A stretch of DNA of 55,361 nucleotides from Pseudomonadota bacterium (GTDB lineage: Bacteria > Desulfobacterota > Desulfobacteria > Desulfobacterales > RPRI01): assembly GCA_018817425.1 (NCBI GenBank), contig JAHITX010000043.1, positions 1-55,361 of the forward strand, given 5' to 3'. Position numbers and translations under genes: made by a program. This document shows positions 26,073 through 35,078 of the stretch, one piece after another (the stretch's first letter is position 1; every line of letters starts with the position of its first letter). Under the pieces are notes generated by a model. It searched no databases and was not told where the DNA came from. It saw only the letters and a list, made by a program, of their open reading frames with translations.

Positions 26073-27443
26073 ATGAACAATGTAAATGATAACGCCGGTG
26101 CCGGATTAAAGCGACAAATCGGATTGGGTACTTCGATAATTCTGGTAATAGCCAATATGATCGGCACCGGCATATTCACAACTTCAGGATTTATTATTGA
26201 ATCTCTGCAAGATCCAAAAGCCTTGCTTATTTGCTGGATAATTGGCGGGGTTTTCGCACTGTCCGGTGCTTTATGTTATGGAGAACTGGGTTCCATATTC
26301 CCCAGGGCAGGTGGTGAATATGTATTTTTAAAGGAATGTTTTGGGGAACGGCTGGGATTTCTTTCAGGTTGGATATCACTTATTGTGGGATTTTCAGCGC
26401 CGATAGCAGCATCCTCAATTGCCTTTTCAAAATATTTTTTCAATTCCGTTTTTGAAAGTAAAGGTTTACAGGTTCAGGATTCGTTGTTATTGGCAAATGC
26501 CCCATCGGTTTTAGCAATAGGAATTATTTTGTTGTTTTCTTTTGTTCATTGTTACAGCGTTTCAATAGGAAGCCGTGTGCAAAATGCGCTTACAGGTTTT
26601 AAAATTTGTCTTATTTTATGTTTTGTTGTTGCCGGTTTTTTATACGGCAAGGGTTCTATGTCCCATTTTTCAATCGAATTTGATCCGACTATACTGACTT
26701 CAGGTGGTTTTGCTACTTCTTTGATATTTATTTCCTTTGCATACAGTGGCTGGAATGCGGCCGCTTATATGGGAGGTGAGATAAAAAATCCTTCCAAGAA
26801 TATACCCCTTTCTCTTTTTATCGGGACAGTTGTTGTCATTTGTTTGTATCTGCTTCTTAATTTACTTTATGTATATGCCCTTTCATTAAATAGCATGAGC
26901 GGGAAATTAGAAATAGGTGCTGTGGCTGCTGCTGGACTATTCGGTCCCAATGTAGGCAGGTTTTTTTCGGGTGCCGTTACAATATGTCTGCTTTCGGTAG
27001 TCAGCGCCATGATAATGGCTGGTCCCAGAGTTTATTATGCTATGGCAAAAGACGGGTTATTTTTCAATCTGTTTTCAAGATTAACAAAAACACAAAGGGT
27101 TCCGGCTTATGCCATAATATTGCAAGCCTTGATTGCAATTATAATGGTGATTACTTCATCTTTTGACAAGCTTTTGCTTTATATCGGATTTACACTTTCA
27201 ATTTTTGCAGTGTTAACTGTATTGGGTTTGATGTATTTACGCGCTCGCATGCCGGATTCGAAACAAACTTATAAAACCTTTGGTTATCCAGTGACCCCGC
27301 TTATTTTTATTTTGGGAAATATGTGGATTATAATATTTTGTGTAAAAGAAAATCCTATAGTGACATTCTATGGCGCATTAACTATTATTTCAGGGTTGAT
27401 ATTCTATTTTATTTTTAAAAGAAGACAGGAACGTGGGGATTGA
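26073..27443 (+). CDS. APC superfamily amino-acid/polyamine-type permease
   Basis: The 456-aa inner-membrane protein has twelve helices and the APC signatures GLGTSIILVIANMIGTGIF (residues ~16-34) and the GELGSIFPRAGGEYVFL segment near residue 70. Members exchange or import amino acids with cations. It starts 16 bp after the fusion gene, and its end overlaps the tonB start by eleven bases, so it belongs to the operon. It may import an amino-acid-like product or ligand released in the periplasm. Confidence 0.85.
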   Translation: MNNVNDNAGAGLKRQIGLGTSIILVIANMIGTGIFTTSGFIIESLQDPKALLICWIIGGVFALSGALCYGELGSIFPRAGGEYVFLKECFGERLGFLSGWISLIVGFSAPIAASSIAFSKYFFNSVFESKGLQVQDSLLLANAPSVLAIGIILLFSFVHCYSVSIGSRVQNALTGFKICLILCFVVAGFLYGKGSMSHFSIEFDPTILTSGGFATSLIFISFAYSGWNAAAYMGGEIKNPSKNIPLSLFIGTVVVICLYLLLNLLYVYALSLNSMSGKLEIGAVAAAGLFGPNVGRFFSGAVTICLLSVVSAMIMAGPRVYYAMAKDGLFFNLFSRLTKTQRVPAYAIILQALIAIIMVITSSFDKLLLYIGFTLSIFAVLTVLGLMYLRARMPDSKQTYKTFGYPVTPLIFILGNMWIIIFCVKENPIVTFYGALTIISGLIFYFIFKRRQERGD

Positions 27444-28125
27444 AAAACAAACAAAAAAACACCCCAACCGGTTATTATACTTTTTAATATTAATATCATT
27501 GGGGATTCATCTGATTCTGGCGGTTAAAATATCAGGATTTTACACCCCAGATTTGCTCAGTTATATTGAATTAGAGCTTAAAGATATTAGCAAGCCATTT
27601 ATTCGGGAAATTCCCAAGCCACGCCGCCGTATAAAAGAATTTCAGTTACCTGAAAATCATAGGATATTAAAAATAAATCGAATTCAACCGCCTCAAAATA
27701 TTCCCATGAAAATCAAAACGCCTGAAATATCTTCTAACGGCATTGTAGAAAATATCCCCATGCCTGACCTGTCTTTTGGTTCTCTTCATGTAAGCCAATG
27801 GCAGCCTGAGATATATAATGTTGAGTCCGGTGATTATTCTACCGCGGAAAGTTATCTTGAAATGGTAAAATTGCGGATCGAACAAAATAAAAAATACCCT
27901 GACAAAGCTCAGAGACTCCAAATAGAAGGACGAGTTCCTGTGGTCTTTGTAATAACTCCGGAAGGAAATGTTCGGGATATTAAAGTGATTATGCCTCAGC
28001 ATGTGCTTCTTGATGAAGCGGCGGTGAAGGCTATAATGAATGCGGTCCCCTTTCCAAGACCTCCTGTAAATATTTTTAAAGGTGCTGTCCCTGTTCGGGT
28101 GGTTGTTGTGTTTGAATTAACATAA
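27433..28125 (+). CDS. tonB: TonB energy transducer
   Basis: The 230-aa protein has a short cytoplasmic N-terminus, one membrane anchor (residues ~15-33) and a proline- and charge-rich spacer (KPRRRIKEF, RIQPPQNIP). The C-terminal TonB fold covers residues ~140-230 (VPVVFVITPEGNVRDIKV, AVKAIMNAVPFPRPP). It transmits proton-motive force from ExbB/ExbD to the receptor. GTG 27433 lies within the permease gene, so the two genes are coupled. Confidence 0.88.
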   Translation: MGIEKQTKKHPNRLLYFLILISLGIHLILAVKISGFYTPDLLSYIELELKDISKPFIREIPKPRRRIKEFQLPENHRILKINRIQPPQNIPMKIKTPEISSNGIVENIPMPDLSFGSLHVSQWQPEIYNVESGDYSTAESYLEMVKLRIEQNKKYPDKAQRLQIEGRVPVVFVITPEGNVRDIKVIMPQHVLLDEAAVKAIMNAVPFPRPPVNIFKGAVPVRVVVVFELT

Positions 28126-28187
28126 AAACTTTAGATGCTTTGTTAAATGATAACGTTATTACATTAGTGTAAATTGGATAGATAGTA

Positions 28188-29957
28188 ATGACTTTTTATA
28201 AAAATTTATTTTTATGTATCATTTGCCTGATATTTTTGCTTTGGCCTCAGGCGACGTGGTCTGATGGAAAAATCAAGAACAGAGATGCTAATAATGACGG
28301 CAAGGACGATCAGATTGCACATTTTGATCAGAAAGGACGTTTAATTAAGCTTGAAATTGACAGTAATGCCGATGGAATAATGGACAGGTTCCAATATTAT
28401 AAAAATGGTAAACCTGTGTGTGTTGAAAAAGACCTTGATTATAATCAAAAGATCGACTGCTGGGATTTTATAGAAGATGAGAAGAGAGTAAGGCAGGAAA
28501 AGGACAGCACCGGTAATGGAAAAGTCGATCAGATTATATACTTTGATATGAAAGAGAAGCCTTCAAGGATTGAAAAGGATTCAACAGGAGACGGTTATTT
28601 AGATACGATTTTTAATTTTGATAAAGGAGTACTTGCAAGCTCAACAAGAGATACCGATGCAGACGGAAAAATAAATATCTGGCAGACATATCAAAACGGA
28701 AAGCCTTTAGAAAGAAAAGAAGATCTGGACGGTGATCTGCAAGTTGAAAAAATTATATTGTTTGATGATGAAGGCCTTACAAAAGCAATCAAAATGGATT
28801 CGGACAAAAGCGGTAATATGGATACTTTCCGGTTTTTTGATAAAGGAGTTATCGTTTTACAGAAAAAGGATATGGATTCCGACGGCTGGTTTGAATCTGT
28901 AATTATATTTAAAAACGGAAAAGTATTTGTAGAACAAAAAGATTCAAACAATGATAAGGCATTTGATATAACCCTGAAATTTAAAAACGAAAAGCCTTTT
29001 TACCAGGAAAAAGACACTAACTTTGATAGAATAACGGACTTCTTCTGTGATTTCGATTCAAAAGGACTTCCGGCAGTAATCAAGGAAGATAGCAGGTATA
29101 CGGGAAAAATAGACCGTATAAGACATTTTGAAAACGGCGAGATAAAAAAGATGGAATATGATTCCCAGGGGGATGCATTCATAGACCAGATTACCTTTTT
29201 TAAAGACAGTAAACCGATCTTGCAAACACTTGATGAAAATAAAGACTCAAAGCCTGATATAAAGATTTTTTTCAACCGGAAGGGAGAAAAACAAAAGGTT
29301 GAAAGTGATACCAATTATAACGGCAAACCTGATACTTGGCAGTACTACGAAAATGAAAAAATCGTAAGATTGGAAAAAGATGAAAATGAAAACGGTGCAG
29401 TTGATCAAAAATTGTATTTCGACAAAAACGAAAAAAGAACAAAACTACTCATGGATCAGGATCACAATGGTAGGTTCGAAACAACACAATGGTTTAACCG
29501 TCCGGATTGGGATGTTGTTATAGAAAAGGATATTGATGGAGATAAAAATACGGATGCCCGCCATTACTACAAAGATAATATTTTAAGGATTAAGGAAATA
29601 GATGAAAACGGTGACGGGAAGGTGGATCTTGTTGAATATTATGATAAAAACAAAAAGCTTGTAAAGAGTAAGGAAGATATTGGAAACTCCGGTATTTTAA
29701 ATACTGTCTGGTATTATGACGGCAAGCAAGAAGCTGTTCGAGCCGAAAAGGATGTTGATGGAGACGGTAAGATTGATACCTGGTTTTACTATGAAAAGGG
29801 TCGTGTAGCAAAAGTTGAAGAAGATTCAAACCATGATGGCAAACCCGATATCTGGGAAGAATATGATGAATCCGAAGCAGTAGTAAAGAAGTCAAAGGAT
29901 CTGGATTATGACGGGATTGTCGATGTGGTGGAAGATAATAAGAATACAGAGAAATAA
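28188..29957 (+). CDS. Exported EF-hand-like repeat protein in the TonB operon
   Basis: The 589-aa protein has a signal peptide (residues 1-25, ending ATWS) and otherwise consists of about twenty-four tandem ~23-residue units. Each has an acidic loop of the DxDxDG/DxNxDG type followed by an aromatic pair and a lysine-rich turn (for example DANNDGKDDQ, DADGKINIWQTY, DENGDGKVDLVEYY). The loops match calcium-binding EF-hand or thrombospondin-3-type loops, suggesting a long Ca-stabilised rod or solenoid in the periplasm or on the surface. It lies between tonB and exbB, where no such gene is normally found. No enzymatic domain is visible. Confidence 0.75.
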   Translation: MTFYKNLFLCIICLIFLLWPQATWSDGKIKNRDANNDGKDDQIAHFDQKGRLIKLEIDSNADGIMDRFQYYKNGKPVCVEKDLDYNQKIDCWDFIEDEKRVRQEKDSTGNGKVDQIIYFDMKEKPSRIEKDSTGDGYLDTIFNFDKGVLASSTRDTDADGKINIWQTYQNGKPLERKEDLDGDLQVEKIILFDDEGLTKAIKMDSDKSGNMDTFRFFDKGVIVLQKKDMDSDGWFESVIIFKNGKVFVEQKDSNNDKAFDITLKFKNEKPFYQEKDTNFDRITDFFCDFDSKGLPAVIKEDSRYTGKIDRIRHFENGEIKKMEYDSQGDAFIDQITFFKDSKPILQTLDENKDSKPDIKIFFNRKGEKQKVESDTNYNGKPDTWQYYENEKIVRLEKDENENGAVDQKLYFDKNEKRTKLLMDQDHNGRFETTQWFNRPDWDVVIEKDIDGDKNTDARHYYKDNILRIKEIDENGDGKVDLVEYYDKNKKLVKSKEDIGNSGILNTVWYYDGKQEAVRAEKDVDGDGKIDTWFYYEKGRVAKVEEDSNHDGKPDIWEEYDESEAVVKKSKDLDYDGIVDVVEDNKNTEK

Positions 29958-29992
29958 TTTAAACATTAATAAATATCAGGGGGTGTATCGAT

Positions 29993-30610
29993 ATGCTCGA
30001 ATTCTTTTCGAAGGGCGGTATATGTATGTGGCCGATTCTTCTGTGTTCGGTTGTATCATTGGCTATTTTTATTGAGCGGCTTATATGGATCGGCAAGATG
30101 CGTAAGCGCGGACAAGGACTTGAGTCTAAGGTAACTGAGAAGCTGAAAAACAGGGATGATAATGATGCTTACAGGATTGCGGGCGAGAGTGATTCTCCCA
30201 TGGGGCATGTATTGGTAAAAGCCATGGAAGTAAAAGACCAGGACCGGGAAACCATTGAAACTGTAATTGCTCATGCGACGGATGAAGAGGTTCAGGGCCT
30301 TTCGCGTTATCTTCAGGCATTGGCGACTATGGGCAATATTGTGCCTATGATGGGGCTTTTAGGCACGGTTATGGGTATGATTAAAGCATTTATGGTTATT
30401 CAGGAAATGGGAGGCAAGGTCAATGCTTCGGTTCTTGCCGGAGGTATCTGGGAGGCCATGCTGACAACAGCCTTTGGTCTTGCGGTCGCTCTTCCTATTG
30501 TTGTTGCTCACAGTTATCTTCTTTCAATGGTAAATGGCTATGAGTCAAGAATTCAGCAGGGCAGCGTTTTGTTTTTGAAAACCATATCATCTCTTAGAAA
30601 TAAATCTTAG
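29993..30610 (+). CDS. exbB: ExbB/TolQ/MotA-family proton channel protein
   Basis: The 205-aa protein has three helices (residues ~10-27, ~108-135 and ~150-175) and the MotA/TolQ/ExbB core MGNIVPMMGLLGTVMGMIKAF followed by LAGGIWEAMLTTAFGLAVALP. It forms the pentameric channel around ExbD that powers TonB. Start ATG 29993 follows CAGGGGG. The exbD gene begins twelve bases after its stop. Confidence 0.9.
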   Translation: MLEFFSKGGICMWPILLCSVVSLAIFIERLIWIGKMRKRGQGLESKVTEKLKNRDDNDAYRIAGESDSPMGHVLVKAMEVKDQDRETIETVIAHATDEEVQGLSRYLQALATMGNIVPMMGLLGTVMGMIKAFMVIQEMGGKVNASVLAGGIWEAMLTTAFGLAVALPIVVAHSYLLSMVNGYESRIQQGSVLFLKTISSLRNKS

Positions 30611-30622
30611 AAGGAATGTTTT

Positions 30623-31030
30623 ATGATTAAAAGCCGTAAAAAGAGGGCAATTTATGAAGTGCAGATGCCGCTTACCTCACTTATTGATATTGTTTTCATG
30701 CTGCTGATTTATTTTCTTCTGACTACCAATTTTATGGTGGATGAAGGAATAAAGATCAAGCTTCCTCAGGCGAAAGCATCAAAGCCCCAGGTGGAGGAAT
30801 CCATCACAATATTTGTGGATAAAGACGGCAGATCATATCTAAACGACCAGGTCGTTACGATAGGCGAACTTTTCAATAAGGTGAAGGATATGGTCGGGAA
30901 TGACAAGGATAAACTGGTAGTGGTAAGGTCCGACAGGGGAGTAATACTCAACAAGGTGGTCAAGGTTATGGATGTCGCCAAGGCCGCCGGAGCTGGCAGG
31001 CTTTGTCTTGCTACGGAAAAGGATTTTTGA
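30623..31030 (+). CDS. exbD: ExbD/TolR-family proton channel protein
   Basis: The 135-aa protein has one helix with the essential aspartate D22 (PLTSLIDIVFMLLIYFLLTT) and a periplasmic domain with the typical ITIFVDKDGRSYLNDQVV pattern. It completes the TonB/ExbB/ExbD motor and is the last gene of the operon that starts with the CcsA-like gene. Confidence 0.9.
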   Translation: MIKSRKKRAIYEVQMPLTSLIDIVFMLLIYFLLTTNFMVDEGIKIKLPQAKASKPQVEESITIFVDKDGRSYLNDQVVTIGELFNKVKDMVGNDKDKLVVVRSDRGVILNKVVKVMDVAKAAGAGRLCLATEKDF

Positions 31031-31126
31031 GTTTTTACAAATTCAATAGATCTTGGCTTTAGCCTTAAAAGAAGCATCCAAAGTATTTTAAAACTCTACA
31101 ATATTCATTAACTTCAGAGAGGATCA

Positions 31127-32443
31127 ATGCTATTGTTACACTCAAAATTCAATAATCTCATGATTATCATCTTTTGTTTTTATTTCTCTTTTGTTGTCGC
31201 CGGTTGCTGTGAAGGCCCCCTTAAGCACACGTTTTCCGATATTTCTCTCACGGCTCAGCCGGAAGTGTCTAATTCTCCATCACGCATCCAAAAGGCTGAT
31301 GCACCTGAGAGAATTATTTTAAATCTGACCTTAACGCCTTCAACCAGCCAGGCGGTAACATGGCGCACGAACTTTCCCATGTTTTACCCCCAGGCCCAAA
31401 TTGCACCTGCAACCGGATTTGCTATCTTTAACGAAAAAGCACACACCGTGAATGCTGAAACACAAACGGTTTCCTTGGAAGACGGCAGTGTGGTGTTTCA
31501 CCATGCTGTGGTTTTTGAATCCCTTGTCCCCGACACGTTGTATGTATTCCGGGTGGGGATTGAAGGGCGTTGGAGCGAATGGAGCCAGTTCAAAACCGCC
31601 TGTAGTGGGCAGGTATCTTTTACGTTTGTCTATTTTGGCGATCCCCAGGAAGAGATCAAATCCAAGTGCTCGCGGATTTTCCGGGCTGCTTATAAAAAAG
31701 CCCCGAATGCTAATTTCTGGCTTTTTGTCGGCGATCTTGTGGATAACGGCGGCAAGGACGAAGAGTGGGAGGAGCTGTTTGATGCCCTTGGCTGGATACC
31801 ACGGACTACCCCGTTGATCCTTTTGCCCGGCAACCATGAGTACCCTGATAAAAGATTCGTTTACGGAGCGGATTATAAATTGTTTAGTCTGTGGCGTCCT
31901 CACTTTACCTTACCCGAAAACGGACCCGCTGGTTTGGAAGAAACTGTCTATTATATAGACTATCAGGGGGTCAGGCTGGTGATGCTCAACGGAAACGAGA
32001 GGTTGGAAGATCAGGCCCGATGGCTGGACGGTATTTTATCCGAAAATCCACAACTTTGGACGATCGTGGCTATTCACCAGCCGATGTATTCCACCGGAAA
32101 ACGGCGCAACAACAGCATGCTTCGACAACTGTTTGCCACGATATTTGATAAACATTCAGTGGATCTTGTGCTACAGGGCCATGATCATAGTTATAGCCGC
32201 ACATATAAGATTAAAAATGGTATCAGAGTGGACCCGAATAAACAAGGAACCGTTTATGTCATCTCCGTCAGTGGCCCGAAGTCCTATCCCATCAACACAC
32301 TACATCACAATCTGATGGAGAAAACAGGAAACGGAAGGCAGTTATTCCAAGTGATCAGCGTAAACAGTGCTCGTTTGAAATATGAGTCCTTTGATGCAAC
32401 GGGAGCGCTTTATGACATGTTTATACTCAATAACAGAAAATGA
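31127..32443 (+). CDS. Purple-acid-phosphatase-like metallophosphoesterase lipoprotein
   Basis: The 438-aa protein has a lipobox (FVVAGC, residues ~23-28), so it is probably membrane-anchored outside the cytoplasm. Residues ~55-150 are an Ig/FnIII-like N-terminal domain (LNLTLTPSTSQAVTWRTN) and residues ~160-400 a calcineurin-type phosphoesterase. Metal ligands are visible in YFGDPQE, FVGDLVDNG, LLPGNHEYPD, AIHQPMYS and LQGHDHSYSR. It would remove phosphate from an unidentified ester. GAGAGG precedes ATG 31127. It follows exbD by 96 bp, so it may or may not share that transcript. Confidence 0.85.
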   Translation: MLLLHSKFNNLMIIIFCFYFSFVVAGCCEGPLKHTFSDISLTAQPEVSNSPSRIQKADAPERIILNLTLTPSTSQAVTWRTNFPMFYPQAQIAPATGFAIFNEKAHTVNAETQTVSLEDGSVVFHHAVVFESLVPDTLYVFRVGIEGRWSEWSQFKTACSGQVSFTFVYFGDPQEEIKSKCSRIFRAAYKKAPNANFWLFVGDLVDNGGKDEEWEELFDALGWIPRTTPLILLPGNHEYPDKRFVYGADYKLFSLWRPHFTLPENGPAGLEETVYYIDYQGVRLVMLNGNERLEDQARWLDGILSENPQLWTIVAIHQPMYSTGKRRNNSMLRQLFATIFDKHSVDLVLQGHDHSYSRTYKIKNGIRVDPNKQGTVYVISVSGPKSYPINTLHHNLMEKTGNGRQLFQVISVNSARLKYESFDATGALYDMFILNNRK

Positions 32444-32498
32444 TTTATAAACTATTAATAGCCTAACTTATTGAATATATTAAATAAAAACAATAGTT

Positions 32499-32529
32499 GT
32501 AATTTATAGCTATTTTTGGTAATTTATAG
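32499..32529 (+). promoter_or_regulatory. Direct repeats at exactly 20-bp spacing upstream of the HTH/PBP regulator
   Basis: GTAATTTATAG occurs at 32499-32509 and again at 32519-32529, two helical turns apart on the same face of the DNA, right before the AAGGAGG at 32537. It is a likely binding site, perhaps for autoregulation. Confidence 0.45.
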
Positions 32530-32552
32530 TTTTTATAAGGAGGGTGTCTAAT

Positions 32553-33464
32553 ATGAAAGAACTGATATCAACAAAAGAAATAGCCAAATTTCTTGGAATT
32601 AATGAAAAGATGGTTTATGCTCTCATTACTGAAAAAGGGCTCCCGGCTACAAAAATAACTGGTAAATGGCTTTTTCCCAAGCATCTTGTAGAGCAGTGGG
32701 TAGAAAACAGTACAATTAACTATCCTGAGCCTGCCAATACCCTTCCTCCTTACCATGGACTGCTAATAGTATCAGGGAGTAATGATCTTCTTTTGGATAA
32801 ATCTTTAGCGCTTTTTAATAAATTTTATCCTGATAATGTGGCCGTTTTTGGAAACCTTGGCAGCATGGGGGGGCTTAGAGCCCTTCGGCAAAATATGTGC
32901 CACATTGCTTCCAGTCATCTTCTTGAAGAAAATGAAAATGACTATAATTTTAATTTTGCATCCAAGGAACTTGGAGATATGCCTGCTGTTTGTAATTTTT
33001 GCAGGCGTGAGCAGGGGCTTATAATTCAAAAGGGAAATCCTAAAGGAATCTCAAAAATAGCTGATCTTGCAATGCCTAAAGTTTGCATTGTAAACCGGCC
33101 TCTTGGAACAGGTACAAGACTGCTTTTTGATCGGGAGTTAAGCAAAGCCGGTATAGATTGTGGGAAAATTAAAGGGTACGATAATGAGGTATCGAGACAT
33201 ATTGATGCGGGCATTGAAGTATTGACGGGGCGGGCTGATGCTGCTGCCTGCATCCGATCTGTGGCTTCTCTTCTGGGACTTGATTTTATTCCACTTCGGT
33301 GGGAACGCTATGATCTTCTTATTCGAAAGGAACGATTTTTTGATAAAGGGGTCCAACTGTTTTTAGGGTTATTGCATGAAGATTCATTCCGGGAGGCTGC
33401 AAATCAGTTTGAAGGTTACGACACAAGCTTAAGTGGAAAAATGGTATTTCCTATAGAAAGTTAG
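32553..33464 (+). CDS. HTH regulator with PBP-like (molybdate/tungstate-type) domain
   Basis: The 303-aa protein has an N-terminal excisionase/MerR-like HTH (residues 1-52, STKEIAKFLGINEKMVYALI, then KWLFPKHLVEQWV) and a C-terminal PBP-like domain of the kind also found attached to MoeA (LLIVSGSNDLLLDKSLALF, NRPLGTGTRLLFDREL, TGRADAAACI). AAGGAGG lies nine bases before ATG 32553; an in-frame GTG at 32544 abuts the RBS and is unlikely. It stands 49 bp before tupA, so it probably senses tungstate, molybdate or a cofactor precursor and controls tupABC and perhaps the AOR genes. Confidence 0.82.
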   Translation: MKELISTKEIAKFLGINEKMVYALITEKGLPATKITGKWLFPKHLVEQWVENSTINYPEPANTLPPYHGLLIVSGSNDLLLDKSLALFNKFYPDNVAVFGNLGSMGGLRALRQNMCHIASSHLLEENENDYNFNFASKELGDMPAVCNFCRREQGLIIQKGNPKGISKIADLAMPKVCIVNRPLGTGTRLLFDRELSKAGIDCGKIKGYDNEVSRHIDAGIEVLTGRADAAACIRSVASLLGLDFIPLRWERYDLLIRKERFFDKGVQLFLGLLHEDSFREAANQFEGYDTSLSGKMVFPIES

Positions 33465-33513
33465 GCATAGATTTTTAGTTTGAACAATAAAAACACTATT
33501 AAGGAGGATTTTG

Positions 33514-34350
33514 ATGAAACGTAATTTTGGAGTTTTTTTGATCGCAACAATTGCTGTTTTTTCTCTTGTATTTTGCAGTCCTGTTATGGGAAAAGATGCC
33601 GGGATGCTGCGCTTGGCCACAACCACAAGTACCGATAATACGGGTTTGTTAGACTACCTGAAACCATATTTTGAGAAAGAGACAGGAATTGATATTGAGT
33701 GGGTTGCAACCGGGACCGGCAAAGCGCTTAAGCTTGGTGAAAACTGCGATGCGGATGTACTTCTTGTTCATGCGCCTGATGCTGAAAAAAAATATGTTGC
33801 CGATGGTTTTGGCATAAATCGCAATGTTGTTATGTATAATGACTTTGTAATAATTGGTCCTGCATCGGATCCGGCAGGCATCACGGGTAAAAGTGTTAAG
33901 GAAGCTTTGAATGCGATTTTAGAAAAAACGCAAAAGTTTGTGAGCAGGGGCGATCAATCGGGAACGCATAAGGCCGAAAAAAAATTATGGAAGGAAAGCG
34001 AAATTTCGGTTCCTGATAAAGAAAGCTGGTATGTACAGTCGGGCCAGGGGATGCTTTCTACTATAAATATGGCGGCGGAACTAAACGGATATACTCTTAC
34101 GGATCGTGGAACCTATATAAAATACGAAGACACAATGAAGGGAAATCCTCCGTTAAAAATTCTTGTTGAGGGCGATGAGTTGCTTAAAAATATTTACAGC
34201 GTTATCGAGGTGAATCCACAAAGATGCAGTAATGTTAAATCGGATCTGGCCGCAAAATTCTCAAACTGGATGTCAAAGCCGTCTACTCAAAAGCTGATTA
34301 ATGATTTCAAGCTTTCAGGAAAACAACTTTTTTATGGTTTTTCAAAGTAA
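33514..34350 (+). CDS. tupA: Tungstate ABC transporter substrate-binding protein
   Basis: The 278-aa periplasmic protein has a signal peptide (residues 1-26). It carries the TupA marks TTTSTDNTG (residues 36-44) and SRGDQSGTHKAE (~146-157), which hold the oxyanion; molybdate-specific ModA lacks the TTTS motif. ATG 33514 follows AAGGAGG by six bases. TupA selects tungstate over molybdate, matching the two tungsten-type AORs in this window. Confidence 0.92.
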   Translation: MKRNFGVFLIATIAVFSLVFCSPVMGKDAGMLRLATTTSTDNTGLLDYLKPYFEKETGIDIEWVATGTGKALKLGENCDADVLLVHAPDAEKKYVADGFGINRNVVMYNDFVIIGPASDPAGITGKSVKEALNAILEKTQKFVSRGDQSGTHKAEKKLWKESEISVPDKESWYVQSGQGMLSTINMAAELNGYTLTDRGTYIKYEDTMKGNPPLKILVEGDELLKNIYSVIEVNPQRCSNVKSDLAAKFSNWMSKPSTQKLINDFKLSGKQLFYGFSK

Positions 34351-34386
34351 GATAGGCTTTTTGTTATTCGTTAATTAAGGTCAAAA

Positions 34387-35073
34387 ATGAATTTTCTTAT
34401 TGATGCTTTGCTTCAGGCATTTAAATTATTAGTCGGTGGAGACGGAGAAACTTATTCAGCTGTTTTTGCTACACTGAAGGTATCCACATATTCTATGGTG
34501 GCCAGTCTGCTGATAGGTATGCCGCTTGGTTTTTTGCTTGGGCATCATGATTTTTTATGGAAAAAGCATGTAAGAACTTTTGTTGATACCCTGATGTCGT
34601 TGCCCACTGTGCTGGTCGGGCTTTTGGTTTATGCGCTTTTAACTTATAGAGGACCGCTTGGGCAATATGGACTGCTATTTACTTTAGAAGGTGTAGCCAT
34701 AGGCCAAACGGTTCTCGCCCTGCCTATTGTGGTTGCGCTCACAGCAGCGGCTGTTGAAAGTATTGATGATAAGTTGCGGGTAACATTTATATCTCTTGGA
34801 GCCAACCCCAGGCAAATTCTTTTTTCAACTCTCTGGGAAGCGCGTTACAGTATACTTTCTGCATGTATGAATGCCTATGGCAGAGTGCTTACAGAGGTTG
34901 GGATCGCCATGATTGTAGGCGGAAATATAAAATGGCATACGCGAACCATTACCACGGCCATTGCACTTGAAACAAACAAGGGCGAGTTTGTCATGGGTGT
35001 AGCGCTGGGACTTGTCCTGATGGCTATAGCAGTTGTTGTTAATTATTCTCTTTCATTTCTAAGAAATCGTTAA
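34387..35073 (+). CDS. tupB: Tungstate ABC transporter permease
   Basis: The 228-aa protein has five to six helices and the ABC permease EAA-type loop (ISLGANPRQILFSTLWEAR, residues ~135-153). Its GRVLTEVGIAMIVGGNIKWHTRTITTAIALE stretch is highly typical of TupB. It is the channel for tungstate between TupA and TupC; the genes are 36 and 5 bp apart. Confidence 0.92.
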   Translation: MNFLIDALLQAFKLLVGGDGETYSAVFATLKVSTYSMVASLLIGMPLGFLLGHHDFLWKKHVRTFVDTLMSLPTVLVGLLVYALLTYRGPLGQYGLLFTLEGVAIGQTVLALPIVVALTAAAVESIDDKLRVTFISLGANPRQILFSTLWEARYSILSACMNAYGRVLTEVGIAMIVGGNIKWHTRTITTAIALETNKGEFVMGVALGLVLMAIAVVVNYSLSFLRNR

Positions 35074-35078
35074 TAATC

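Noticed and set aside
28188-29957. Tandem units as a DNA repeat array or CRISPR
   Set aside because: The periodicity is in the protein; DNA units diverge strongly and there are no constant repeats or spacers.
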